64,000 bases of DNA from UBA6197 sp047638075 (lineage in GTDB: Bacteria; Pseudomonadota; Alphaproteobacteria; Rhodobacterales; Rhodobacteraceae). Location: contig NZ_JBLJBV010000029.1 of the NCBI RefSeq assembly GCF_047638075.1, forward strand, positions 22,730 to 86,729. The letters run 5' to 3'. Below the pieces are notes generated by a model. It searched no databases. It was not told the origin of the DNA and was given only the letters and a program-made list of their open reading frames with translations. Positions 16,868 through 25,914 of the stretch are shown here, piece after piece (position 1 is the first letter of the stretch; every line of letters begins with the position of its first letter). Position numbers and translations under genes: made by a program.

Positions 16868-17410
16868 ATGCGGGCGAAAATCGGCACTTTTGGGGCGCTT
16901 GCGGTGGCGGCCTTGATGCTTGCCGCCTGTGGTAGTGACAAGCAGCCGCAGCTGATGAACCTGCGGTCTACCACGGCGGGGCCGGATGAATTCGGTATCC
17001 TGCCGACCAAGCCCTTGCAGATGCCGCAGGATCTGGCCGATTTACCTACCCCAACGCCGGGGGGCACCAGCATCACTGACCCCACACCAGAGGCAGACGC
17101 AGTGGCGGCCCTGGGCGGCAATCCTGCGGCTTTGGCGCGCAGGGGCATTGGCGCGGGTGACGGGGCTTTGGTTGCGCAAGCGGGCCGTTTTGGCACCTCG
17201 GCGGCGATCCGTGACCAGTTGGCCGCCGAAGATCTGGAATACCGCCGCAAAAACGATGGCCGGCTGATGGAACGTCTGTTCAGTGTAAACGTATATTTCA
17301 AGGCCTATGCCCCGATGGCGCTGGATCAGCACGCCGAGTTGGAGCGTTGGCGCAAGGTTGGCGCGCGCACACCTGCGGCGCCGCCGCCGGCCAAATTGCT
17401 GAATCCGTAA
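16868..17410 (+). CDS. DUF3035 lipoprotein (BamF-like)
   Basis: 180 residues with a lipoprotein signal MRAKIGTFGALAVAALMLAA followed by the lipobox cysteine (LAAC), then a proline-rich, mostly disordered mature part (LPTPTPGGTSITDPTPEADA) and a helical end. This matches the DUF3035 family, which I recall being associated with BamF, an alphaproteobacterial lipoprotein of the outer-membrane beta-barrel assembly machinery. The Bam role is inference from that family label. Start ATG 16868 has GAGGGAG upstream. It sits between lspA, which would process it, and two secreted M16 peptidases. Confidence 0.82.
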   Translation: MRAKIGTFGALAVAALMLAACGSDKQPQLMNLRSTTAGPDEFGILPTKPLQMPQDLADLPTPTPGGTSITDPTPEADAVAALGGNPAALARRGIGAGDGALVAQAGRFGTSAAIRDQLAAEDLEYRRKNDGRLMERLFSVNVYFKAYAPMALDQHAELERWRKVGARTPAAPPPAKLLNP

Positions 17411-17483
17411 TCAACTCCGCGTCAGATGGGTTGATCCCGGCACGCCATGGCGTAGCTATGGGGCGCATTCCCCGGAGGTTTAC

Positions 17484-18824
17484 ATGTTCCGACCGATTCT
17501 GATGCTTGGGCTTTTGGCCGCATTCAGCCTTCCTGCTAACGCCGAAAACGTGACCCATTTTATCCTGCCCAACGGGCTTGAGGCCATCGTGATCGAGGAT
17601 CATCGCGCCCCGGTCGTGGTGCAGATGGTCTGGTACAAGGCAGGATCCGCCGATGAGCAGCGTGGTAAATCGGGGGTTGCGCATTTTCTGGAGCACCTGA
17701 TGTTCAAGGGCACCGATGACCTCGCGCCCGGCGAACTTTCAAAGGTAGTCGAGGCCAATGGCGGGTCCGATAACGCCTTCACCTCTTACGACTACACCGC
17801 CTATTACCAGCGCATCAGCGCTGATCGGCTGGAACTGGTCATGCGGATGGAGGCGGACCGAATGCGCGATCTGATCCTGTCGGAAGATGACTGGCAGACC
17901 GAACGCGAGGTGATCATCGAAGAGCGCAACCAGCGCACCGATAGCGACCCTGCCGCAATTTTCGGTGAACAACGCCGGGCTGCGCAGTACCTCAATAGCC
18001 CCTATGGCACGCCCGTTATCGGGTGGCGCCATGAGATGGAGCAGTTGACCCGTGACGATGCTTTGGCGTGGTATCGGCGCTATTACGCCCCCAATAATGC
18101 GGTTTTGGTGGTGGCGGGCGATGTGCAGCCCGATCAGGTGAAGGCGCTGGCGGAACAATACTACGGCCCGCTGGCCCCTACGCCCGATCTTGGCCCCCGC
18201 CAACGCGCGCAAGAACCGCCGCAATTGGCGGAACGGCGCATGACCTTTGCCGACCCGCGTGTAGCCCAGCCGTATGTCACCCGCAGCTACCTGGCCCCCG
18301 AACGTGACCCCGGCGATCAGGCGCAAGCCGCTGCACTGACCGTTCTGGCCCAGGTACTGGGCGGCAATGGTGCGACCTCGGTTCTGGGCAAGGCGCTGAT
18401 GTTTGGCACGCCCAAGGCCCTTTACGTTGGCGCGGGCTATGACGGCATGGCGATTGACGACACCACGTTCAATCTGTTTGTCGTTCCCGCCGAAGGCGTG
18501 TCACTGCAACAGGCTGAAGACGCGATGGATGCCACTTTGGCCAAATTCATGGATGAGGGTGTAGACCCCGCGCAATTCGCCCGGATCAAGACCCAGATCA
18601 CCGCAGGCGAGATTTACGCCCTGGACCAGGTACAGGGCCTTGCCCAGCGCTATGGCGAGGCGCTGGCCAGCGGGCTGACGGTGGACGATGTGAAAGGCTG
18701 GCCCGATGCGCTGCGCGCCGTGACCGAGGCCGACGTGATGACCGCCGCGAAAGATGTCTTTGACCGCCGCCGCGCCGTGACCGGCTGGCTGTCGCAACCT
18801 GCCGCTGTGGAGGTCACGCAATGA
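17484..18824 (+). CDS. Secreted M16 zinc peptidase (catalytic partner)
   Basis: 446 residues with a signal peptide (MFRPILMLGLLAAFSLPANA). The inverted zinc motif HxxEH is present in VAHFLEHLMFKGT, with the downstream acidic ligand in EREVIIEERNQR, so this subunit should be active. M16 (pitrilysin/processing peptidase) enzymes of this periplasmic type degrade or process peptides. GGAGG lies 11 bases before ATG 17484. It overlaps the following M16 gene by ATGA, and the pair probably forms a heterodimer, as mitochondrial processing peptidase does. Confidence 0.93.
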   Translation: MFRPILMLGLLAAFSLPANAENVTHFILPNGLEAIVIEDHRAPVVVQMVWYKAGSADEQRGKSGVAHFLEHLMFKGTDDLAPGELSKVVEANGGSDNAFTSYDYTAYYQRISADRLELVMRMEADRMRDLILSEDDWQTEREVIIEERNQRTDSDPAAIFGEQRRAAQYLNSPYGTPVIGWRHEMEQLTRDDALAWYRRYYAPNNAVLVVAGDVQPDQVKALAEQYYGPLAPTPDLGPRQRAQEPPQLAERRMTFADPRVAQPYVTRSYLAPERDPGDQAQAAALTVLAQVLGGNGATSVLGKALMFGTPKALYVGAGYDGMAIDDTTFNLFVVPAEGVSLQQAEDAMDATLAKFMDEGVDPAQFARIKTQITAGEIYALDQVQGLAQRYGEALASGLTVDDVKGWPDALRAVTEADVMTAAKDVFDRRRAVTGWLSQPAAVEVTQ

Positions 18825-20122
18825 TCCGTTTCGTTTTTGCGGCCCTGTTGGTGTTTGCTGCCCTGCCGGCGCGGGCGGTTGATATTCAATCAGTCACCTC
18901 CTCCGGCGGGATTACGGCGTGGCTGGTGGAAAGCCACGAGATTCCCTTTACCGCGCTTGAAATCCGCTTTCAGGGCGGTGCCAGCCTTGATGCGCCCGAA
19001 AAGCGCGGGGCGATCAACCTGATGACCGCTACACTCGAAGAAGGCGCCGGTGATCTGGACAGCCACGGCTTTGCCGAGGCGGCCGAGGCCTTGGCCGCGG
19101 GTTTTTCTTTCAACGTGTCGGATGATGTTCTGTCCGTTTCGGCCAAAATGCTGACTGAAAATCGCGATCAGGCCGTGGCGCTGTTGGGGCAGGCGCTGAA
19201 TGCGCCACGGTTTGACCAAAGCGCGATTGACCGGGTGCGCGGGCAGGTGCTGTCGACTATTGCGTCAGACGCAAAAGACCCCGGCGCGATTGCGGGTGAA
19301 ACTTTCGCCCGGCTGGCCTATGGCGACCATCCCTACGGCAGTTCAATCAACGGCACCGCCGATAGCGTGGCGGCCTTGACCCGCGACGATATCATTGAGG
19401 CGAAGGCGCGCGTGATGGCCCGTGACCGGATCTTTGTGTCGGCAGTGGGTGATATCACGCCCGAGGAACTGGGGGCGGTGCTGGATACGCTGCTGGGACC
19501 GCTGCCAGCGACCGGTGCGCCTATGCCACTGCGGGCGACGTTGGGTCTGACCGGCGGTGTGACGGTGGTTGACTATGACAGCCCGCAATCCATGGTGCTG
19601 TTCGGGCAGGAAGGTCTTGCCATGGATGACCCTGACTTTTTCGCCGCCTATGTGCTGAATCAGGTGTTGGGTGGCGGCGGATTTTCATCGCGCCTGATGG
19701 ATGAGGTGCGCGAAAAGCGCGGGCTGACCTACGGCGTTGCGTCCTATCTGGTGCCCAAGGATCTGGCCGAAACGTGGCAGGGTTCGGTCGCGTCGGCCAA
19801 TGAAAAGGTGGCCGAGGCGATTGCGGTGATCCGGGCGGAATGGGCGCGTATGGCGAAAGACGGCGTGACCGAGCAGGAACTGGACGAGGCCAAGACCTAC
19901 CTGACCGGCGCCTATCCGCTGCGGTTTGATGGCAACGGGCCGATTGCCGATATTCTGGTGGGGATGCAGCTTTCCGATCTGCCCATTGATTACGTCAACA
20001 CCCGCAACGCCAAGGTCGAGGCCGTTACCCGCGAAGACGTCGCCCGCGTGGCCGCGCGTCTGCTGGATGCTGACAGTTTGCGCTTTGTGGTGGTGGGTCG
20101 TCCGGTCGGGTTGACCAACTGA
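18821..20122 (+). CDS. Secreted M16 peptidase homologue lacking the zinc motif
   Basis: 433 residues with a signal peptide (MIRFVFAALLVFAALPARAV). It has the M16 fold, including the C-terminal substrate-binding arginine/tyrosine motif in VREKRGLTYGVASYL, but the position of HxxEH holds INLMTATLEEGAG, so zinc cannot bind in the standard way. Such subunits pair with an active M16 partner; the gene immediately before it (ATGA overlap at 18821) supplies that partner. The role is therefore probably substrate recognition. Natural substrate unknown. Confidence 0.92.
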   Translation: MIRFVFAALLVFAALPARAVDIQSVTSSGGITAWLVESHEIPFTALEIRFQGGASLDAPEKRGAINLMTATLEEGAGDLDSHGFAEAAEALAAGFSFNVSDDVLSVSAKMLTENRDQAVALLGQALNAPRFDQSAIDRVRGQVLSTIASDAKDPGAIAGETFARLAYGDHPYGSSINGTADSVAALTRDDIIEAKARVMARDRIFVSAVGDITPEELGAVLDTLLGPLPATGAPMPLRATLGLTGGVTVVDYDSPQSMVLFGQEGLAMDDPDFFAAYVLNQVLGGGGFSSRLMDEVREKRGLTYGVASYLVPKDLAETWQGSVASANEKVAEAIAVIRAEWARMAKDGVTEQELDEAKTYLTGAYPLRFDGNGPIADILVGMQLSDLPIDYVNTRNAKVEAVTREDVARVAARLLDADSLRFVVVGRPVGLTN

Positions 20123-20190
20123 TATGCGGGGCGCGAAGGGCAGCCCCGAATCTATAGCCTCTGTTCCGGCTTTGTGCTAACCCTAGTGGC

Positions 20191-22065
20191 ATGAACGCCG
20201 CACACCCCAATATAGGCGCGCCGCAAGGCGCGGACCGCCCCGTCATCCGGCAGTTGGATGAAACCGCCGCGAACCGTATCGCGGCGGGCGAGGTTGTTGA
20301 GCGTCCTGCCTCGGCGGTCAAGGAATTGGTCGAAAACGCGCTGGATGCGGGGGCAAGCCGTGTCGACATTGCCTTTGCCGATGGTGGCAAGACGCTGATC
20401 CGTATCACCGACGATGGTTGCGGCATGACGGCTGCGGACCTGCCACTGGCGCTTTCGCGTCATGCGACCTCAAAGATCGACGGGTCAGACCTGCTGAACA
20501 TCCACACCTTCGGCTTTCGTGGCGAGGCGTTGCCAAGTCTGGGGGCAGTGGGGCGGTTAAGCATCGTTTCGCGGGTTGACGGGCATGACGCGGCGCAAAT
20601 CGCGGTGGCGGGCGGGCGCGAAACGCCGGTGCGGCCCGCTGCGCTGAACCGTGGCACCGTGGTAGAGCTGCGCGATTTGTTCTTTGCCACGCCTGCACGG
20701 TTGAAATTTCTGCGCTCGGACCGCGCTGAAACCCAGGCTATCACCGATGTCGTCAAACGCCTGGCGATGGCCGAGCCCTATGTATCCTTCACCCTGCGTG
20801 ATCTGTCCGGCGGCGCTGACGGACGCGAGATTTTTCGCGCCGATGCGGAACAGGGCGAACTGTTTGGCGCACTGGCGGGCCGCCTTCGGCGTGTAATCGG
20901 GCGCGCCTTCATCGAGAATGCCTTGCCGATAGATGCCGAACGCGACGGGCTGCGCCTGACCGGTTATGCCGCCTTGCCGACCTATTCGCGCGGGGCTGCG
21001 GTGGAACAGTTCTTGTTCGTCAACGGCCGCCCGGTGCGGGATAAGCTGCTGACCGGTGCGCTGCGCGCCGCCTATATGGATTTTCTGTCGCGCGATCGGC
21101 ACCCGGCAGCGGTGCTGTTTTTAACCTGCGATCCTGAACGCGTGGATGTGAACGTCCACCCCGCCAAGGCCGAGGTCCGGTTCCGCGAAGCGGGTCTGGC
21201 GCGCGGGCTGATCGTGACCGCGCTGCGTCATGCGCTGGCAGAGGCGGGGCACCGGGCATCAACGACGGTGGCCGACGCGACGCTGGGCGCAATGCGGCCA
21301 GACTATGGGCCGGCCGTGTCTGGCGGTCCGCGCATCTATCAGATGGACCGTCCCAGCCTTGGTGCGCGGCACACTGCCTATGCCGGGCAAGCACCGATGT
21401 TTGCCGAGGCGCCCCAAGGCTTTGCCACGCCCTTCGCCAGCCCCACCGCCCGCGTTGAAACTGGCCCCGACGGCACGGACACCAATCATCCACTGGGGGC
21501 CGCCCGCGCGCAGGTGCATGAAAACTATATCATCGCGCAAACCGCGCGCGGCGTTGTCATCGTTGATCAGCACGCCGCCCACGAACGGCTGGTCTATGAG
21601 CGGCTAAAGCGGCAGATGGCAGAAAACGGTATTGCCGCACAGGCGCTGCTGATCCCGGAAATTGTTGATCTGTCGGCCTCTGACGCGGCGCGATTGTTGG
21701 ACCTTGCGCCTGATCTTGCCCGCCTTGGCCTGACGTTGGAACCATTTGGCGGCAGCGCCATTGCCGTGCGCGAAACCCCCGCAATTCTGGGCGAGATCAA
21801 CGCCGCCGCCCTGCTTGCCGATATTCTGGACGAGTTGTCAGATCAGGGCGACAGCCTGCGCCTGCAAGCCCGGATCGACGCGGTGCTGTCGCGCATGGCG
21901 TGTCATGGCTCGGTCCGGTCCGGTCGCCAGATGCGCCCCGAGGAAATGAACGCCCTGCTGCGCGAAATGGAGGCGACGCCCCATTCCGGCCAATGCAACC
22001 ATGGCCGCCCAACCTATGTGGAACTGAAACTGGCCGATATTGAGCGGCTTTTCGGCCGCACATGA
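20191..22065 (+). CDS. mutL: DNA mismatch repair protein MutL
   Basis: 624 residues. The GHKL ATPase domain (about 17-340) shows IRQLDETAANRIAAGEVVER, ENALDAGAS, DDGCGM and FRGEALPSLGAV. The C-terminal domain carries the endonuclease metal motif DQHAAHERLVYE and the ACHGSVRSGRQM and QCNHGRPT elements, so this is the nicking type of MutL found in bacteria without MutH. It links mismatch recognition by MutS to strand removal. Start at 20191 gives a short polar leader before IRQLDE; the exact start is not certain. It overlaps rmuC by ATGA. Confidence 0.97.
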   Translation: MNAAHPNIGAPQGADRPVIRQLDETAANRIAAGEVVERPASAVKELVENALDAGASRVDIAFADGGKTLIRITDDGCGMTAADLPLALSRHATSKIDGSDLLNIHTFGFRGEALPSLGAVGRLSIVSRVDGHDAAQIAVAGGRETPVRPAALNRGTVVELRDLFFATPARLKFLRSDRAETQAITDVVKRLAMAEPYVSFTLRDLSGGADGREIFRADAEQGELFGALAGRLRRVIGRAFIENALPIDAERDGLRLTGYAALPTYSRGAAVEQFLFVNGRPVRDKLLTGALRAAYMDFLSRDRHPAAVLFLTCDPERVDVNVHPAKAEVRFREAGLARGLIVTALRHALAEAGHRASTTVADATLGAMRPDYGPAVSGGPRIYQMDRPSLGARHTAYAGQAPMFAEAPQGFATPFASPTARVETGPDGTDTNHPLGAARAQVHENYIIAQTARGVVIVDQHAAHERLVYERLKRQMAENGIAAQALLIPEIVDLSASDAARLLDLAPDLARLGLTLEPFGGSAIAVRETPAILGEINAAALLADILDELSDQGDSLRLQARIDAVLSRMACHGSVRSGRQMRPEEMNALLREMEATPHSGQCNHGRPTYVELKLADIERLFGRT

Positions 22066-23225
22066 TTACGTTGAATGGTCAGCCGATAATATCAGGCGAT
22101 CTGCCGGGTCTGATAGTGGTCGGCAGCGGGTTGCTTTTAGTGCTGATCGTGTTGCTTCAAACTCTGCGGGCCACAACCCGCGCGGCGCGAATGGTCGCGC
22201 CGATGCAGGCGCAGATTGGTCAGTTGGGGGCCAATATACAGGCGCTTTCGGATGGCCAACACCATCTATCGGGCGGCTTGCATCACGTCTCTGAGGCGCA
22301 GGCCAGCGCGCAGGCGCGGATGCTGACGTTGATGGAGCAGCGCCTTGCCGAAGTGTCGCGCGGCATGACGGAAACGCTGCATGGCACCGCCACCCGCACC
22401 GCGCGGTCCCTGGGGGATCTTCAGCAACGTCTTGAAACAATTGACAAAGCGCAGGCCAATATCGAAAAGCTTTCGGGCAATGTGCTGGGCCTGCAAGACA
22501 TCCTGTCGAACAAGCAGACCCGCGGCGCATTTGGCGAAATTCAACTGCATGATATCGTGCTGAAGGCGCTGCCCTCAGACGCCTATACGATGCAGGCAAC
22601 GCTGTCGAACGGGCGGCGCGCCGATTGCCTTGTGCATCTGCCCAACCCGCCCGGCCCCATCGTGATTGACAGCAAATTCCCGCTGGAAGCCTACGAATCC
22701 CTGCGCCGCGCCGAAAACCAAAGCCAGCAGATCGAGGCGCAGCGAATGATGCGCATTGCCGTGCGTAGCCACATCAAGGCCATTTCCGAACGCTATATCC
22801 TTGAGGGTGAAACCGCCGATGGCGCGCTGATGTTTCTGCCCTCCGAGGCGGTCTATGCCGAACTGCACGCCAATTTCCCCGAACTGGTGCGCGACGGTTT
22901 TACCGCCAAGGTCTGGATCGTGTCGCCAACGACCTGTATGGCCACGCTGAACACCATGCGGGCGGTACTGAAGGACGCAAGGATGCGCGAACAGGCTGGC
23001 GCTATCCGCAAGGAACTGGCCGCGCTTTATGCCGATGTGGACCGTCTGGGCACCCGCGTTGAAAGCCTTGATCGGCATTTTGGGCAGGCTGCCAAGGACA
23101 TCGAAGACATAAAGATTTCAGCCGACAAGGCCGGCAAACGCGCCCGTCGGCTGGACAATTTCGACTTTGAAGAACTTGCCCCCGATGCGCCGTCGCGGGT
23201 GGTTCCCCTGAAACCGCTTATCTAA
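22062..23225 (+). CDS. rmuC: DNA recombination protein RmuC
   Basis: 387 residues: an N-terminal hydrophobic segment (about 16-34), a coiled coil (about 50-140), and the RmuC core with GAFGEIQLHDIV, VIDSKFPLEAYESL and WIVSPTTCMATLNTM. RmuC family proteins have a restriction-endonuclease-like core and are linked to limiting inversions and processing stalled DNA ends, though the reaction is not defined. The start overlaps the mutL stop (ATGA at 22062-22065), suggesting a shared mRNA with the repair gene. Confidence 0.93.
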   Translation: MITLNGQPIISGDLPGLIVVGSGLLLVLIVLLQTLRATTRAARMVAPMQAQIGQLGANIQALSDGQHHLSGGLHHVSEAQASAQARMLTLMEQRLAEVSRGMTETLHGTATRTARSLGDLQQRLETIDKAQANIEKLSGNVLGLQDILSNKQTRGAFGEIQLHDIVLKALPSDAYTMQATLSNGRRADCLVHLPNPPGPIVIDSKFPLEAYESLRRAENQSQQIEAQRMMRIAVRSHIKAISERYILEGETADGALMFLPSEAVYAELHANFPELVRDGFTAKVWIVSPTTCMATLNTMRAVLKDARMREQAGAIRKELAALYADVDRLGTRVESLDRHFGQAAKDIEDIKISADKAGKRARRLDNFDFEELAPDAPSRVVPLKPLI

Positions 23226-23294
23226 CCCCCGCCTGCCATGATTAACTTGCACGCCTTGTCGTAAGCGACGACACTGGTTTCAATGGAGGATCAG

Positions 23295-23639
23295 ATGCTT
23301 CAAATCAGTGCAGCCAAAATTGCCTATATCATCATTCTTGCCCGCGAATTTGACGCCGGGGTTCCCGGCACCGGGCACGAGGCTGAACTGCGCAACTTTA
23401 TCGAAGCGTTGAACGACGATGAAAAGGCCAACCTTGTCGCCGTCATGTGGATTGGCCGCGAAACCTATGACGCCGAAGAGCTGGCCGAAGCCATCGCTAC
23501 CGCCAAGGCCGAGGCAACCGTTCCCACCGAAGACTATCTGCTGGGTATTCCAATGTTGGCGGATTATCTGGAAGACGGTCTTGACGCTTTGGGCATATCG
23601 CTGGAAGACGCGAGCGAGGATGTGTCCCGGATGATCTGA
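23295..23639 (+). CDS. DUF3775 family protein
   Basis: 114 residues beginning MLQISAAKIAYIIILAREFD with the conserved EDYLLGIPMLADYLEDGLDALG region of DUF3775. It is small, acidic and helical with no signal peptide; I know of no function. I chose ATG 23295 because GGAGG at 23285-23289 sits five bases upstream; an ATG at 23283 overlaps that site. It stands alone between rmuC and the acyl-CoA ligase. Confidence 0.87.
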   Translation: MLQISAAKIAYIIILAREFDAGVPGTGHEAELRNFIEALNDDEKANLVAVMWIGRETYDAEELAEAIATAKAEATVPTEDYLLGIPMLADYLEDGLDALGISLEDASEDVSRMI

Positions 23640-23733
23640 CCGGAGGCAACCGGGGCAGTCCGCCCCTTGATCCGGCAGGGGTGCAACACGGCAACCGTGG
23701 GCGCGCGGCGTTGAACCGGTACGAGGTGGCCAT

Positions 23734-25701
23734 TTGTCGAAAACCACATTGACAGACGCCGCGCCCCAATCCGTTCCTGCGCTGCTGGCCCGTAATGTGG
23801 GGCGTTTTGGCGCGCGCGTGGCGTACCGTGAAAAGAAATCCGGGGTCTGGCACAGTTGGACATGGGCCGAGGCGCAACGCGAAATTCATGATCTGGCAAT
23901 GGGGTTTTTGTCACTGGGGGTTGATAGGGGCGATTTTGTCGCTGTTATCGGACGAAACCGCCCGGCGCACTACTGGGCCATGGTCGCAGCGCAGATGTGC
24001 GGCGCAGTGCCTGTGCCCCTGTATCAGGACGCCATAACCGAAGAGATGGCCCTTGTACTGGAAAACTGCGGCGCGCGCTTTGTGGTTTGCGGCGATCAAA
24101 AACAGATCGCCAAGGTGCTTGAGATCAGGCACAGAATCCCGAACATTCGAAATATCATCCATACAGACGGGCCCGGCACGCAAGCGGCTGGTCATTGCCG
24201 CCTGCGCGCACTGGCGGATGTGCAGGCCGAAGGGCGCACCAAACAGTGCCAACACAGGGCTGAACTGACCAGGCGTATTGCGGAACTATCCTACGATTCC
24301 ACATGTGTGGTGCTTTATACCTCAGGCACGACCGGTAGCCCCAAAGGCGTGGTTTTATCAAACCGCAATATCATTGAAACCGCCAAAAACTCGTGTCATT
24401 TCGATAACCTGTGTGAAAATGAGGAGGTTCTGGCCTATCTGCCGATGGCGTGGGTGGGGGATTTCATCATTTCGGTCGCGCAGGCAATGTGGGCAGGCTT
24501 TACCGTGAATTGCCCCCAAGGCCCTGACACCATAATGGACGACCTACACGAGATCAGCCCTACCTATTTCTTTGCCCCGCCCCGGCTGTTTGAGGGGCAG
24601 TTGGTCAGTGCGATGACCCGTATCAAGGATGCGGGACGGTTAAAGAAATGGCTGTTTGATCGCTACATGACCGTTGCACGCAGGGTCGGGCCGAACATCC
24701 TGGAAAATAAGCCCGTAGGTTTGCGCGACCGGTTGGCCTATGCGCTGGGCGATATCCTTGTTTACCAGCCGCTAAAGACTGCGCTGGGGTTTGGCAAAAT
24801 CCGTATAAGCTATACTGCGGGCGAGGCGATCGGGTCTGCGACCTTTGATTTCTACCGCTCTTTGGGGGTCAATCTAAAGCAACTTTACGGGCAAACCGAA
24901 GCATCGGTGTTCATCACCCAGCAGCCCGACGGGCAGGCCCGGGCTGATACGGTGGGCCTGCCCAGCCCCGGCGTCGAGGTAAAAATTGCGCAAAATAGCG
25001 AAGTTTTCTACCGTAGCGCCGGGGCTTTTGTAGAATATTTCAAGAACCCCGAAAGCACGGCCCGCACCAAAGATGCAAACGGCTGGGTGGCAACCGGGGA
25101 TGCAGGTTTTTTTGAAAAATCCACTGGGCATTTACGGATCATCGACCGGATAAATGACGTGGGAAAGTTGGCCGATGGCCGGTTGTTCGTGCCCAAATTC
25201 GTTGAAAACAAGCTGAAATCCCATCCCAATATTCTGGAAGCCATAGTCTTTGGGGCAAACCGTGATCATTGCACCGCCTTTATCAACATCGACCTGCCAG
25301 CGGTAAGAAACTGGGCTGGGCGCCGCAGCATCGCCCATGCGTCCTATCAAGAACTGGCCAGCCACCCGATGGTCTATGAAATGGTCCGGCACCACATTGC
25401 AGAGGTCAACAAAGCGGTCGCGGCCGACCCGGTTCTGGCCGGGTGCCAGATCCACAGGTTTTTGATTTTACATAAGGAACTGACTGCCGATGACGGAGAG
25501 ATGACACGCACCCGCAAGGTGCGCCGCACGGTCGTAACGGCCAGGTTCCCTGACCTGATTGACGCGCTCTATACGAACCGGGACAGCATCCATACCGAGA
25601 CGGAGGTAAGATATGAAGATGGCCGCAAAGGTATAATCAATGCAACATTGCGGCTGGCCGATGCGCCGGTCGTCCCCAAACAGCAAAGGACCGGGGCGTA
25701 A
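23734..25701 (+). CDS. Long-chain fatty acid-CoA ligase (AMP-forming)
   Basis: 655 residues. The adenylate-forming P-loop YTSGTTGSPKGVVLSNRN, the YGQTEA motif (LKQLYGQTEASVFI), and DGWVATGD-type sequence (GWVATGDAGFFEKSTGHLRI) are all present, and the length fits long-chain acyl-CoA synthetases. It activates fatty acids to acyl-CoA through an acyl-adenylate. The start appears to be TTG 23734, with GAGGTGG just upstream; no ATG fits the N-terminal family sequence. The final 50 residues (VRYEDGRKGIINATLRLADA) are a tail seen in the subgroup related to ACSBG-like enzymes. Chain-length preference is not readable. Confidence 0.9.
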   Translation: MSKTTLTDAAPQSVPALLARNVGRFGARVAYREKKSGVWHSWTWAEAQREIHDLAMGFLSLGVDRGDFVAVIGRNRPAHYWAMVAAQMCGAVPVPLYQDAITEEMALVLENCGARFVVCGDQKQIAKVLEIRHRIPNIRNIIHTDGPGTQAAGHCRLRALADVQAEGRTKQCQHRAELTRRIAELSYDSTCVVLYTSGTTGSPKGVVLSNRNIIETAKNSCHFDNLCENEEVLAYLPMAWVGDFIISVAQAMWAGFTVNCPQGPDTIMDDLHEISPTYFFAPPRLFEGQLVSAMTRIKDAGRLKKWLFDRYMTVARRVGPNILENKPVGLRDRLAYALGDILVYQPLKTALGFGKIRISYTAGEAIGSATFDFYRSLGVNLKQLYGQTEASVFITQQPDGQARADTVGLPSPGVEVKIAQNSEVFYRSAGAFVEYFKNPESTARTKDANGWVATGDAGFFEKSTGHLRIIDRINDVGKLADGRLFVPKFVENKLKSHPNILEAIVFGANRDHCTAFINIDLPAVRNWAGRRSIAHASYQELASHPMVYEMVRHHIAEVNKAVAADPVLAGCQIHRFLILHKELTADDGEMTRTRKVRRTVVTARFPDLIDALYTNRDSIHTETEVRYEDGRKGIINATLRLADAPVVPKQQRTGA

Positions 25702-25914
25702 ACGCCATAGCCGCAGGGCCGGGCCAACAGCCTTATTTCGCAAGGGCGCAGGATCGCCAACAGTGGGCGGCGTAAAAAAGCCGCGCTGCACCATCAGCAT
25801 CACTTGAACCCTCAGCATCAGACAGCATAACCTGCGCCCGACAGCCCGCGCCCTTTGATCCATATCAGAGCGGGTATTGCAAATCATTTGGCATTGAACG
25901 GCTGGGGGCAAGGC

